Shown: positions 35,934 through 43,493 of the stretch, piece by piece
Layout: every line of letters begins with the position of its first letter
Numbering within the stretch: the first letter of the stretch is position 1
Source of the DNA: CAZISM01 sp964541895
Lineage (GTDB): Bacteria > Zhuqueibacterota > Zhuqueibacteria > Residuimicrobiales > Residuimicrobiaceae
DNA length: 43,493 bases
Assembly (NCBI GenBank): GCA_964541895.1
Contig: CAZISM010000038.1
Coordinates: 1-43,493, forward strand
Direction of reading: 5' to 3'
Translations under genes and position numbers: made by a program
Notes under the pieces: generated by a model
The model's input: the letters and a program-made list of their open reading frames with translations, nothing else
Database searches by the model: none
What the model was told of the DNA's origin: nothing

Positions 35934-38121
35934 ACCGCTTTTCATCAGATACGACCAGAGGCCGGCCCGACGGCCTGAACGGGTCGGACTGAAAGCGGCA
36001 CGATTGGCTCGACTGCATCACTATGGCCTGCCGGTCCCGCCTTTTTGGGTGATTCCTGCCTATACGGTCGAAAAGATCCTGCATTCAACATGTCAATCAA
36101 AAGAGATTCACGCAGCCTGGCTGGATGTGTTCCATGTCTGGCGACCAAACCTGCCGGCTGCGGCTGAATTTGCCGTGCGCTCCTCCGGTCTGAACGAAGA
36201 TTCCAGCACCCATTCGTTTGCCGGTCAATTCGAGTCGGTGCTCCACCTCGCCGACGACGCAGAAATCTGGGCTGCCATATTGCGCTGCATAGCCTCTGCG
36301 CAGCACATTTCAGCGCGCGGTTATGCTGACGGCGATTTCGTGAGCGCATTGGCCGTCATGGTTCAACTGTTGGTGCCTGCAGACTATAGCGGCGTTCTTT
36401 TCACCCAGCATCCGGTAAGCGGTCACGCCGGCATTATGCTGGAATATGTCCAGGGGCTTTCGGACCGGCTCACCGCCGGCCAGGAACATCCGCGGCGCTG
36501 TTTTCTGGACTCTTCCGGCCGAACCCTCGACTCAGAGTTATCCGCTTCGGTGGACGTGCTACCGGCCGCTCTGTCAGGGCAGCTGAAAGCATTGATCCGG
36601 TATGCCTATCTTATCGAAGGTCGCTTTATCGTACCGCAGGATATTGAGTGGGCGATCGCCTGCGAGCAGCTCTGGATCCTGCAGGCACGACCGATTACCA
36701 CGACCAGCGCAAGCGAGCATNNNNNNNNNNNNNNNNNNNNNNNNNNNNNNNNNNNNNNNNNNNNNNNNNNNNNNNNNNNNNNNNNNNNNNNNNNNNNNNN
36801 NNNNNNNNNNNNNNNNNNNNCGTGGTGGCTCTCTCTGCTTCGCTCCATCCCGTTTCTCTGCACGCGCCTGTTCAGCAAAAATCTGCAATGGCTGCCGTTC
36901 TTTCATCTGCACAAATGGAACATATTCAATCAGCAGTGTCAAAATGAAATTAAAGAGATCAATGCCGTTCGTTCGCAGGTCACTGAATTTACCTCCTGGT
37001 ACGAGCTGTTAAAGCGCACCATAGCCCTGAGCGACGAATTTCTCTCCTTGCATCGCTGGAGCATCACCTTTGCCGATCTCTATTACGAGCTCTTGCTTAA
37101 ATACATCAAGTGGCAGCGGCCCGCCTTTGATGTAACGACCACGGTGCATGAACTGCTATCCGGTCTGGCTGAAAACCAGACGGTTCTGGCCAATCGCTCT
37201 CTGGCGCAATTAGCCGGCTTGCCCGGGCGATCGGAGGATCATTTGGAATTGTGGAAGCGGTTTTTTGTCCAGTTCGGTCATCGCTCGGAAAGTCTCGATA
37301 TTGCCGCGCCTACATGGGATGAAAAGCGCGATACCATTGATTCGCTGGTGCAACATCTGGCGCAGGACTTTCAGGCGCAGGAAAAAAGCTCCCTGTCGCA
37401 TGCCCAGAGGAAAAGAGCGCTTGCTCATAAAGAATGTTTTGCGCATATTAATCGAAGAACGGGCCTGATCCCCCCGGTGCTTCATCGAGCCCTGTACGGT
37501 TATCTGGTTTCACGCGGGCAGATATTTGCGCTCTTGCGCGAAAATCAGCGGGACATCTGGCATCGCATTTTAGCGCAGAGCCGGCGACTGGTTCTGGCCA
37601 TGGCAGAGTATGCGGTGGCACAACAATGGCTGCTGCAGCGCGACGATATTTTTTATCTGCGCGTGCAGGATCTGCCCGCTTTGGCAAATGATAAAACAAG
37701 AGACCTGCTCCTGGTGAGGCTGGCGGCTCGCCGCCTGGAAACGCCGATGAGCGCGGCTCGCGACCACGAAACACGCGGCCGCAGCGAGCGAAATTTGTTC
37801 GGCCTCGGCGTCTCGCACGGTATCGCCGTCGGCAACGCGTTCGTGGCCGCGAACTATGAAGAAGCATTGACGGTACCTAAAAATGCCATCCTGGTGACGC
37901 GCGCCGTTGATCCGGCCTGGACGCCGGTGTTCCATTCCATCGCCGGACTTGTTCTTGAAGTGGGAGGGGTCCTGTCGCACGCCTCCATTCTGGCCCGTGA
38001 ATTCGGCGTGCCAACGGTCACCGGCGTCTCTCAGGCGACACGCAAGATCGCCTCAGGGACCCGCATTAAAATCAATGGCACCAACGGTGTGTTAATTCTA
38101 CTGGACGAATATGACGATTGA
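35926..38121 (+). CDS. PEP-synthase/rifampicin-phosphotransferase-like protein, with assembly gap
   Basis: The ATG at 35926 overlaps the previous stop. The first 265 residues are a pyruvate-phosphate-dikinase-type ATP-grasp domain: AVRSSGLNEDSSTHSFAGQF, VLFTQHPVSGHAG and EWAIACEQLWILQARPIT. After the 100-N gap comes a helical middle region without PEP-synthase similarity that I can recognise. The protein ends with the swivelling phospho-histidine domain, GGVLSHASILAREFGVPTV, with the His codon at 37978-37980. The PEP-binding TIM barrel of PEP synthase is absent. The order ATP-grasp, substrate region, His domain is that of rifampicin phosphotransferase and other ATP-to-substrate dikinases. It therefore probably phosphorylates an unknown acceptor with the beta-phosphate of ATP. 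The end overlaps mrfA by 11 bases. Confidence 0.8.
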   Translation: MLKPLFIRYDQRPARRPERVGLKAARLARLHHYGLPVPPFWVIPAYTVEKILHSTCQSKEIHAAWLDVFHVWRPNLPAAAEFAVRSSGLNEDSSTHSFAGQFESVLHLADDAEIWAAILRCIASAQHISARGYADGDFVSALAVMVQLLVPADYSGVLFTQHPVSGHAGIMLEYVQGLSDRLTAGQEHPRRCFLDSSGRTLDSELSASVDVLPAALSGQLKALIRYAYLIEGRFIVPQDIEWAIACEQLWILQARPITTTSASEHXXXXXXXXXXXXXXXXXXXXXXXXXXXXXXXXXXWWLSLLRSIPFLCTRLFSKNLQWLPFFHLHKWNIFNQQCQNEIKEINAVRSQVTEFTSWYELLKRTIALSDEFLSLHRWSITFADLYYELLLKYIKWQRPAFDVTTTVHELLSGLAENQTVLANRSLAQLAGLPGRSEDHLELWKRFFVQFGHRSESLDIAAPTWDEKRDTIDSLVQHLAQDFQAQEKSSLSHAQRKRALAHKECFAHINRRTGLIPPVLHRALYGYLVSRGQIFALLRENQRDIWHRILAQSRRLVLAMAEYAVAQQWLLQRDDIFYLRVQDLPALANDKTRDLLLVRLAARRLETPMSAARDHETRGRSERNLFGLGVSHGIAVGNAFVAANYEEALTVPKNAILVTRAVDPAWTPVFHSIAGLVLEVGGVLSHASILAREFGVPTVTGVSQATRKIASGTRIKINGTNGVLILLDEYDD
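36721..36820. other. Assembly gap, 100 N
   Basis: Placeholder gap just after the ATP-grasp domain of the dikinase-like protein. Both sides read in the same frame across exactly 100 bases only by chance or by a near-true length. Confidence 0.95.
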
Positions 38122-40417
38122 TCAATTGCTGGATTACATCAAGCGTGACCGATCCTTTATGGATCATGTCTCGGTCTGGCGGCAAATTCCAGGGCGAAAC
38201 GCTGAATTCAGCGGCTACCCGACAGAACTCGATCAGCGGCTTGTCAAAGCACTGGTTGAGCACGGCATCGCTTCGCTCTATTCCCATCAGCACCAAGCCG
38301 TCTCCGCCGCCGTGAGGGGTGAAAACACGGTCGTAGTCACCCCCACCGCCAGCGGCAAGACGCTGTGCTATAACGCCCCGGTGTTGAACGCGGTGCTGCA
38401 TAACGAAAACAGCAGAGCGCTCTATCTCTTCCCCACAAAAGCCCTTTCTCAGGACCAGGTTTCCGAACTGCATACGGTGATTCAGCTGCTGAGAACGCAT
38501 GTGGATTTCGATATTCGCAGTTACACCTTTGACGGCGATACCCCGGTATCCGCCCGAAAAGCCATCCGCACCTCCGGCCACATTGTGGTCACCAATCCGG
38601 ACATGCTGCACACCGGCGTGCTGCCCCATCACACGCTATGGGTTAAGCTTTTTGAAAATCTCGCCTATGTCGTTATTGATGAAATCCATAACTACCGTGG
38701 CGTTTTCGGCAGCCATCTGGCCAACGTAATCCGCCGCCTTAAGCGAATATGTCAATTTTATGGCAGCCGTCCGCAATTTATCTGCTGCTCAGCCACCATT
38801 GCCAATCCGAAGGAATTTGCCGAACACCTCACCGGCGAAGAGATGACCCTGGTGAACAGCAACGGCGCCCCCAGCGGAAGTAAACATTTCATCCTCTACA
38901 ACCCGCCGGTGGTAAACAGGGAGCTGGGCATCCGCAAGTCTTACATCAAGGAGACACAACGCCTGGCAGCGCGGTTTCTGGCGCAAAATGTGCCCACGAT
39001 TGTGTTTGCCCGCAGCCGATTGCGCGTGGAAATACTCGTAACCTATTTGAAGCAGATTATGAAGCGAATCCATAAATCGCCCGATCTCGTCAGGGGTTAC
39101 AGAGGTGGATATTTGCCTCTCGAACGCCGGGCTATAGAAAAGGGGTTGCGCGACGGTCACATTCTCGGCGTGGTCGGCACCAATGCGCTGGAATTGGGCA
39201 TCGATATCGGCCAATTGCAGGTATGTATCATGGCCGGCTATCCAGGCTCTATTGCCAGCACCTGGCAGCAAGCGGGACGAGCCGGCCGTCGCAACGAAGC
39301 ATCCGTGGCGATACTGGTGGGATCCTCTGCTCCTCTCGAGCAGTACTTGATGAGCAATCCCGAATACCTTTTTGCTCAATCACCAGAGGCAGGCTTGATC
39401 AATCCGGATAATCTGATCATCCTGCTCAGTCACATCAAATGTGCCGCCTTTGAACTCCCTTTTTCCACCCGGGAACGTTTCGGTAGTAACTGGCAGGGCG
39501 GAGGCGGATTGGGCAGCACCCAGGAAGTGCTGGCCTTTCTCGAAGACAATCGGGTCTTGCATCACTCTGAAGATAAATGGCACTGGATGGCGGAGGTCTA
39601 TCCGGCCGAAGCCATATCGTTGCGCAGCGCAGCTGAAGAGAATGTGGTCATCATTGATAAAACCGATGTCCAGGAAAGAGTGATCGGCGAGTTGGACCTG
39701 TTTGCTGCTCCGCTTATGGTCCATGACGGGGCCATCTATATCCACGAAAGCCGGCAATACCATGTCGATCAACTGGATTGGCCGCGGCGCAAAGCCTATG
39801 TCCGACAGGTCAGCGTGGATTATTACACCGACGCACAGCTAAAGTCTGACTTGAAGATATTGGAAGTATTTGACAGTATTGAGCAGGATAACAACAGCCG
39901 CCATGTCGGCGAAGTTGCGGTGACGTCGGTGGCGACCATGTATAAAAAGATCAAATTCAATACCCACGAAAACGTCGGCTGGGCCAAAATCAATCTTCCG
40001 GAATTGACCATGCATACGCAGGCGTTCTGGTATCATTTGTCCGAAACCGTCCACGAAGAGCTTGCGATCGCGCAGCAGGAGTTGGCCGATGCCATGAAGG
40101 GGGCTGCCAATGTTCTCGCCAATGTGGCGCCGCTGTTTCTCATGGCTGACCCAAGAGATATCTCGGTGCTGCCCATGATGCGCGATACTCATTCACAAAA
40201 GCCGACTATTTTTATCTGGGAGCTGTACCCGGGTGGCGTGGGCTATTGCCGAAAGCTGTTCCAGATCTATGGCGATGTGCTGCAAACAGCCATCGATTTG
40301 ATCGAACAGTGCAAATGCCAAAACGGCTGTCCTTCCTGTGTCGGCCCGGCCCTTGAAGTGGGCGACAGCGGCAAAAGCGGGACCATCAAGCTTTTACACT
40401 ATATGTTGAAACACTAA
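38111..40417 (+). CDS. mrfA: MrfA-type DEAD/DEAH-box DNA helicase
   Basis: Protein of 768 residues. Helicase motifs appear in order: LYSHQHQAV (Q-motif region), TPTASGKTLCYNAP (Walker A, Lys83), VVIDEIHNYRG (Walker B, DEIH), CSATIANP, and WQQAGRAGRRNE (motif VI). The C-terminal part is the DUF1998-type zinc region with C-K-C-Q-N-G-C-P-S-C at 734-743. This domain set, with the exonuclease gene next door, is that of Bacillus subtilis MrfA (YprA). There, a 3'-5' helicase works with MrfB to remove mitomycin-C adducts independently of UvrABC. The start overlaps the dikinase-like gene by 11 bases, so it is coupled to the metabolic operon although its role is DNA repair. Confidence 0.92.
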   Translation: MTIDQLLDYIKRDRSFMDHVSVWRQIPGRNAEFSGYPTELDQRLVKALVEHGIASLYSHQHQAVSAAVRGENTVVVTPTASGKTLCYNAPVLNAVLHNENSRALYLFPTKALSQDQVSELHTVIQLLRTHVDFDIRSYTFDGDTPVSARKAIRTSGHIVVTNPDMLHTGVLPHHTLWVKLFENLAYVVIDEIHNYRGVFGSHLANVIRRLKRICQFYGSRPQFICCSATIANPKEFAEHLTGEEMTLVNSNGAPSGSKHFILYNPPVVNRELGIRKSYIKETQRLAARFLAQNVPTIVFARSRLRVEILVTYLKQIMKRIHKSPDLVRGYRGGYLPLERRAIEKGLRDGHILGVVGTNALELGIDIGQLQVCIMAGYPGSIASTWQQAGRAGRRNEASVAILVGSSAPLEQYLMSNPEYLFAQSPEAGLINPDNLIILLSHIKCAAFELPFSTRERFGSNWQGGGGLGSTQEVLAFLEDNRVLHHSEDKWHWMAEVYPAEAISLRSAAEENVVIIDKTDVQERVIGELDLFAAPLMVHDGAIYIHESRQYHVDQLDWPRRKAYVRQVSVDYYTDAQLKSDLKILEVFDSIEQDNNSRHVGEVAVTSVATMYKKIKFNTHENVGWAKINLPELTMHTQAFWYHLSETVHEELAIAQQELADAMKGAANVLANVAPLFLMADPRDISVLPMMRDTHSQKPTIFIWELYPGGVGYCRKLFQIYGDVLQTAIDLIEQCKCQNGCPSCVGPALEVGDSGKSGTIKLLHYMLKH

Positions 40418-40428
40418 CTCCGTACACC

Positions 40429-41661
40429 ATGCCCTCCATTGCTGATAAATATCGCGCTTTACAGCACATCGGCGCTATCGCCGGCCCGCCGCACACTCAT
40501 CTCGAAAACGAGACGGTTGCGGCTGATAATTTCGGCCTCAAGCCGATGCCGGCCGGTTATATGCTGCGCGAGAAGCGGGTGGCTCTGGCCACGTTTCCAG
40601 AACTGGACGATGCCCTGCAGCTGCAAGCGGATGATTTTGTCTGCATCGGCAAGCACCCGGCTCTGCAGGTGATGAGGCCTGAACGCACCGCTTTTATCGA
40701 TACAGAAACAACCGGATTGGCCGGGGGAACCGGCACCTATGCCTTTCTTGTCGGAGTTGCTCTGCTTCGAGACACACACGTGCACATCAAGCAGTATTTC
40801 ATGGCTGACCCGTCTCAGGAACCGGCTATGCTGCTGGCGGTGCAGGAAGAATTGCGTCAGGTCAACGGCCTGGTGTCGTTTAACGGCAAAGCCTATGATG
40901 TACCTCTGCTGCACAATCGAATGGTCCTTAACCGGATCGAATGGATGCCAACGGCCTATGCCCATCTTGATATGGTGCACGCCTGCAGGCGCTTGTGGCG
41001 GCCATTCGCTGTTGACGGCAAGCTGCAAAGCATGGAAGCGATGGTGCTCCATCTGCACCGGGAAAACGACATTGCCGGCGAACTCATCCCGTCGCTCTAT
41101 TTCGACAGCGTGCGGCAACACAATCCCGCCGGCTTGAAACCGGTGTTTCAACATAATGTGCTGGACTTGCTTTCACTGGTGCGTTTGCTGGTGCGCGCCG
41201 CGCTCACCTTCAGAATGGAAACATCGGAGACGCCGTTTTATCGCCTGGGTGTTGCACGCACCCTGGAGCAACTGGGACGTTTTGAACAGGCCTGTCAGGT
41301 GTGTACGCCGCAGGAGAGTATGGCAGAGGAGGATCGCCGGCAGCTCATGCTGCGTCGCGCCCGCAACCTGAAACGGCTGCGGCGCTATCAGGAGGCGGAG
41401 CAGGTGTGGAAAACGCTTTTGGACGAGACGAACCATTTTCACACAGAACCGTATCTGGAATTGATCAAACTATACGAGCATCGCCTGCAGGATTTCCCCG
41501 CCGCTCTGCAAATGGCGCAGCGCGCTCTGCAGCATATCGACATCGTAAAGGGGTTGCGCGATCGTTCCGATCTGGCGGATTTACAGCAGGACCTCCAGCA
41601 GCGCCAGATCAGAATCGCGGGCAAAATTAAGAGAACGTTCGGGAAAGGAGCCCCAGAGTGA
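40429..41661 (+). CDS. mrfB: MrfB-type RNase H-like exonuclease with TPR tail
   Basis: Protein of 410 residues, 11 bases after mrfA. The exonuclease core is shown by FIDTETTGLAGGTGTYAFLV (first two acidic ligands), GLVSFNGKAYDVPLLHNRMV (third) and FQHNVLDLLSLVRLL (fourth), a DEDD-type set. The C-terminal 130 residues are helical TPR-like repeats (RLGVARTLEQLGRFEQACQV). Length and layout match MrfB (YprB) of Bacillus. Together with mrfA this gives a complete two-gene nucleotide-excision pathway. The stop overlaps the GTG of the next gene. Confidence 0.9.
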   Translation: MPSIADKYRALQHIGAIAGPPHTHLENETVAADNFGLKPMPAGYMLREKRVALATFPELDDALQLQADDFVCIGKHPALQVMRPERTAFIDTETTGLAGGTGTYAFLVGVALLRDTHVHIKQYFMADPSQEPAMLLAVQEELRQVNGLVSFNGKAYDVPLLHNRMVLNRIEWMPTAYAHLDMVHACRRLWRPFAVDGKLQSMEAMVLHLHRENDIAGELIPSLYFDSVRQHNPAGLKPVFQHNVLDLLSLVRLLVRAALTFRMETSETPFYRLGVARTLEQLGRFEQACQVCTPQESMAEEDRRQLMLRRARNLKRLRRYQEAEQVWKTLLDETNHFHTEPYLELIKLYEHRLQDFPAALQMAQRALQHIDIVKGLRDRSDLADLQQDLQQRQIRIAGKIKRTFGKGAPE

Positions 41662-42860
41662 GCACGCGTCTTTATTATGAGGATGCCTACAGATATACTT
41701 TTTCAGCCATGGTGCAGCAGCGCAGGCTCCTGGAGGGCCGGGAAGCGGTTTCTTTGAACGAGACCCTGTTTTATCCCACCTCAGGCGGACAGATGCACGA
41801 TACCGGCTGGTTGAACGATGTTCCCGTCGTGGACGTGCTCTGGCTGGATGAAGAGATCTGGCACATCCTTGAGAGTCCGCTTGCCGACGACCACATAAAA
41901 GGCCGATTGGACTGGCCGAGACGGTTCGACTTTATGCAACAGCACACCGCCTTTCATATACTGGCAGGCAGTTTCAAGCAGCTTTTTAATATCGAAACGC
42001 TGGCTTCGCATCTTGGTGAACTCGAATCCACTATCGAGATTGCCGCCGGCGAGCTCACCTCGGGTGACATTAACCGGTTGGAGGAGTACACCAATCAGGC
42101 TATTTATGAAAATCGTCCGGTTCGCGCCTTTTTTGTCGACCAGGCTGAATTGGCCAACTATGCTCTGCGCAAAACGACCGAGATACAAGAACCGATCCGC
42201 CTGGTGGAGATCGAGCAACTTGATCTCGATCCTTGCGGCGGCACCCACGTCAGCAGCACCGGACAGGTGGGGATGATCAAAGTGACCGGCAGAGAGCGCG
42301 TGCGCGGACATGTGCGCCTTTCCTTTGTCGCCGGCACGCGCTGCCGGCGCGAGATGAGCCGGTTACAGGAGATCACGCAACAGTTGGCCGGCTGTTTTAC
42401 CACTCGCGTTGACGCCCTGGCAGCAGCGGTTGAGAAAATGCAGGGAGAGAACCGCGAATTGCGCAAAAAGATACAGTCGCTTTCGCGCACGCTGGCCGAG
42501 AACGCGCTGCCCGAGATCACCGCCGCCGCATCCGGCGGCAAAGCGGTGGTGCGCCTTTACAGAGATCTGACCGCCGACGATCTGCGCTGGCTGGCCGGCA
42601 CAGCCGTGAAGCAACAGCCGGGCATATACCTCCTCGCCAATCAATCGCAGCCGGCGGCGCTGGTCTTTAGCAGTGCTGATCCACGGCTTGATCTGCGAGG
42701 GCTGTTCAAGTCCATAGTGCCGCTTGTGGACGGCAAGGGCGGGGGAGAGGCCTGTTTCGTACAGGGTGCAGCGACGCGCACCGATCAGCTGGCCGCCGTT
42801 TTGCGGCAGGCCGGCCTCGAAGCCGAGCGTCTGCTGGAAAGTGATGATAACAAGGTATAA
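41658..42860 (+). CDS. alaX: AlaX-type alanyl-tRNA editing protein with DHHA1 domain
   Basis: Protein of 400 residues starting at GTG 41658, behind AGGAG. Residues 1-230 form the second additional domain of alanyl-tRNA synthetase: LNETLFYPTSGGQMHDTG, zinc motif H-T-A-F-H at 96-100 and C-G-G-T-H at 193-197. A coiled-coil follows (about 250-280), then a DHHA1-like end with KGGGEACFVQGA. This is the long AlaX type that hydrolyses Ser- or Gly-mischarged tRNA-Ala in trans. There are no aminoacylation motifs, so it is not a truncated AlaRS by design. Its gene lies 55 bases before a tRNA-Ala gene, its expected substrate. Confidence 0.92.
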   Translation: MSTRLYYEDAYRYTFSAMVQQRRLLEGREAVSLNETLFYPTSGGQMHDTGWLNDVPVVDVLWLDEEIWHILESPLADDHIKGRLDWPRRFDFMQQHTAFHILAGSFKQLFNIETLASHLGELESTIEIAAGELTSGDINRLEEYTNQAIYENRPVRAFFVDQAELANYALRKTTEIQEPIRLVEIEQLDLDPCGGTHVSSTGQVGMIKVTGRERVRGHVRLSFVAGTRCRREMSRLQEITQQLAGCFTTRVDALAAAVEKMQGENRELRKKIQSLSRTLAENALPEITAAASGGKAVVRLYRDLTADDLRWLAGTAVKQQPGIYLLANQSQPAALVFSSADPRLDLRGLFKSIVPLVDGKGGGEACFVQGAATRTDQLAAVLRQAGLEAERLLESDDNKV

Positions 42861-42874
42861 AAATAACAATTATG

Positions 42875-42903
42875 TTGACATTTAGCGAAAAAATTTGTAT
42901 AAT
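42875..42903 (+). promoter_or_regulatory. Consensus sigma-70 promoter of tRNA-Ala
   Basis: TTGACA (42875-42880), 17-base spacer, TATAAT (42898-42903): a perfect match to the housekeeping consensus. The tRNA begins 12 bases after the -10 box. Confidence 0.93.
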
Positions 42904-42915
42904 ATACTCCATGTC

Positions 42916-42989
<74 letters not shown>

Positions 42990-42990
42990 C

Positions 42991-43023
42991 AAAAAAGCCG
43001 GCGAATACACGCCGGCTTTTTTT
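42991..43023 (+). terminator. Bidirectional intrinsic terminator
   Basis: AAAAAAGCCGGCG, six-base loop, CGCCGGCTTTTTTT. The 7-bp GC stem (42997-43003 with 43010-43016) is flanked by A6 on the left and T7 on the right, so it can stop transcription from both strands: tRNA-Ala on plus and the small ORF on minus. Confidence 0.92.
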
Positions 43024-43034
43024 CTGCAGAGCCG

Positions 43035-43241
43035 TCATCTCCTGCCGAGGCGTCCGGGCTGTTGCGCAATAAACGGCCGGCGCGCAGCTGGCAACGAAAT
43101 TTCTCCAATGGAAATATAGCTGTAATGGCAGCGTTGACAGCCGTTCGGACAGGCAAAAGTGCCAAAGAGCCTGGCCATCTCGTCTTCATCATCCAAAAAA
43201 AAGTGTGCCGATTCGTGGCAGGCTTCACAGGTGATGATCAA
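43035..43241 (-). CDS. Small Cys-rich protein, possible zinc ribbon
   Basis: ORF of 68 codons starting at TTG 43241; the frame is open for 15 further codons upstream but has no ATG or GTG. It encodes TCEACHESAHFF, an acidic stretch, then FACPNGCQRCHYS. The C-x2-C and C-x3-C-x2-C pattern could bind zinc. It ends 12 bases from the bidirectional terminator, which fits a converging gene. There is no good RBS, and I do not recognise the family. It may be real or a remnant of a longer protein. Confidence 0.4.
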   Translation of the reverse strand: MIITCEACHESAHFFLDDEDEMARLFGTFACPNGCQRCHYSYISIGEISLPAARRPFIAQQPGRLGRR

Positions 43242-43400
43242 TTGGCTGGGTATTATGGAGTATTTCTGCTGAGTTGTCGTATACTACCTCCGGGTCAGCT
43301 GGTCACCCCAACGTTTACATGGTTATATAACCGCAAGAGACCCGATTTGCGTAACTGCCATATCCTAAGGCGCCTACCTAGCGATTTTATAAAAAAATAC

Positions 43401-43429
43401 TTGCATAACAATAAAAACATCCGTATATT
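43401..43429 (+). promoter_or_regulatory. Probable promoter of tRNA-Gly
   Basis: TTGCAT (43401-43406), 17-base spacer, TATATT (43424-43429), 12 bases before the tRNA-Gly start, the same geometry as at tRNA-Ala. Confidence 0.75.
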
Positions 43430-43441
43430 ATCATCCATCAA

Positions 43442-43493
43442 GCGGGAGTAGTTCAGTGGTAGAACACAACCTTGCCAAGGTTGGGGTCGCGGG
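43442..43493 (+). tRNA. tRNA-Gly (anticodon GCC), cut by window end
   Basis: Begins GCGGGAG, D-arm GTTC/GAAC, anticodon stem CAACC/GGTTG with loop TTGCCAA, giving anticodon GCC. The T-arm starts but the 3' end lies outside the window. Confidence 0.92.

Noticed and set aside
43321..43332. Perfect 12-bp palindrome GGTTATATAACC
   Set aside because: Short, AT-rich and isolated; likely by chance, no gene context for an operator.

Overview
The window looks like a scaffolded genome bin from an FCB-superphylum bacterium, possibly candidate phylum KSB1 or a neighbour such as Calditrichota. That assignment is inference. It rests on TonB-dependent receptors with carboxypeptidase-like N-domains, a PorV/PorQ-type outer-membrane protein, a secreted protein with a FlgD-like/type IX-style tail, a GWxTD-domain protein and an M64 metallopeptidase. 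The tRNA-Ala promoter is a perfect TTGACA-N17-TATAAT, which argues against a member of Bacteroidota with its divergent promoter consensus. Three runs of exactly 100 N (5609-5708, 35280-35379, 36721-36820) are scaffold joins of unknown true length. Two of them cut genes.

Layout. 1-5547 (minus): a TonB receptor running off the left edge, a GWxTD protein and an M64 peptidase. 6047-7664: a parA/parB-like pair with a near-perfect palindrome inside the parB-like gene. 7979-10836: a GT5 glycogen-synthase-like enzyme and a PfkB sugar kinase. 11245-17906: a surface operon of TonB receptor, large secreted protein and PorV-like porin, closed by two hairpins. 18054-23794: an AT-richer three-gene unit of propeller lipoprotein, membrane-anchored SGNH hydrolase, and membrane/spermidine-synthase-like/TPR protein.

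24008-38121 is the most unusual part. It holds a glycyl radical enzyme (GRE) with its activase, an ABC sugar-type importer without its ATPase, a Tat-signal TolB-like propeller, four UroD/MtaA-family proteins and a PEP-synthase/rifampicin-phosphotransferase-like protein. The GRE has the glycyl-radical loop and a central cysteine. However, the usual G-C-V-E-P motif of GRE eliminases reads G-C-H-W, so the substrate class cannot be assigned. Three of the four UroD-family proteins keep an HxC metal motif. No corrinoid protein is encoded nearby. I infer a catabolic system for an imported, probably sugar-like compound whose chemistry is undescribed.

38111-42860 carries mrfA-mrfB (helicase/exonuclease DNA repair pair) and an AlaX-type tRNA-Ala editing protein. 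It is followed directly by tRNA-Ala(GGC) with its own consensus promoter and a bidirectional terminator, a small Cys-rich minus-strand ORF, and a tRNA-Gly(GCC) cut by the window end.
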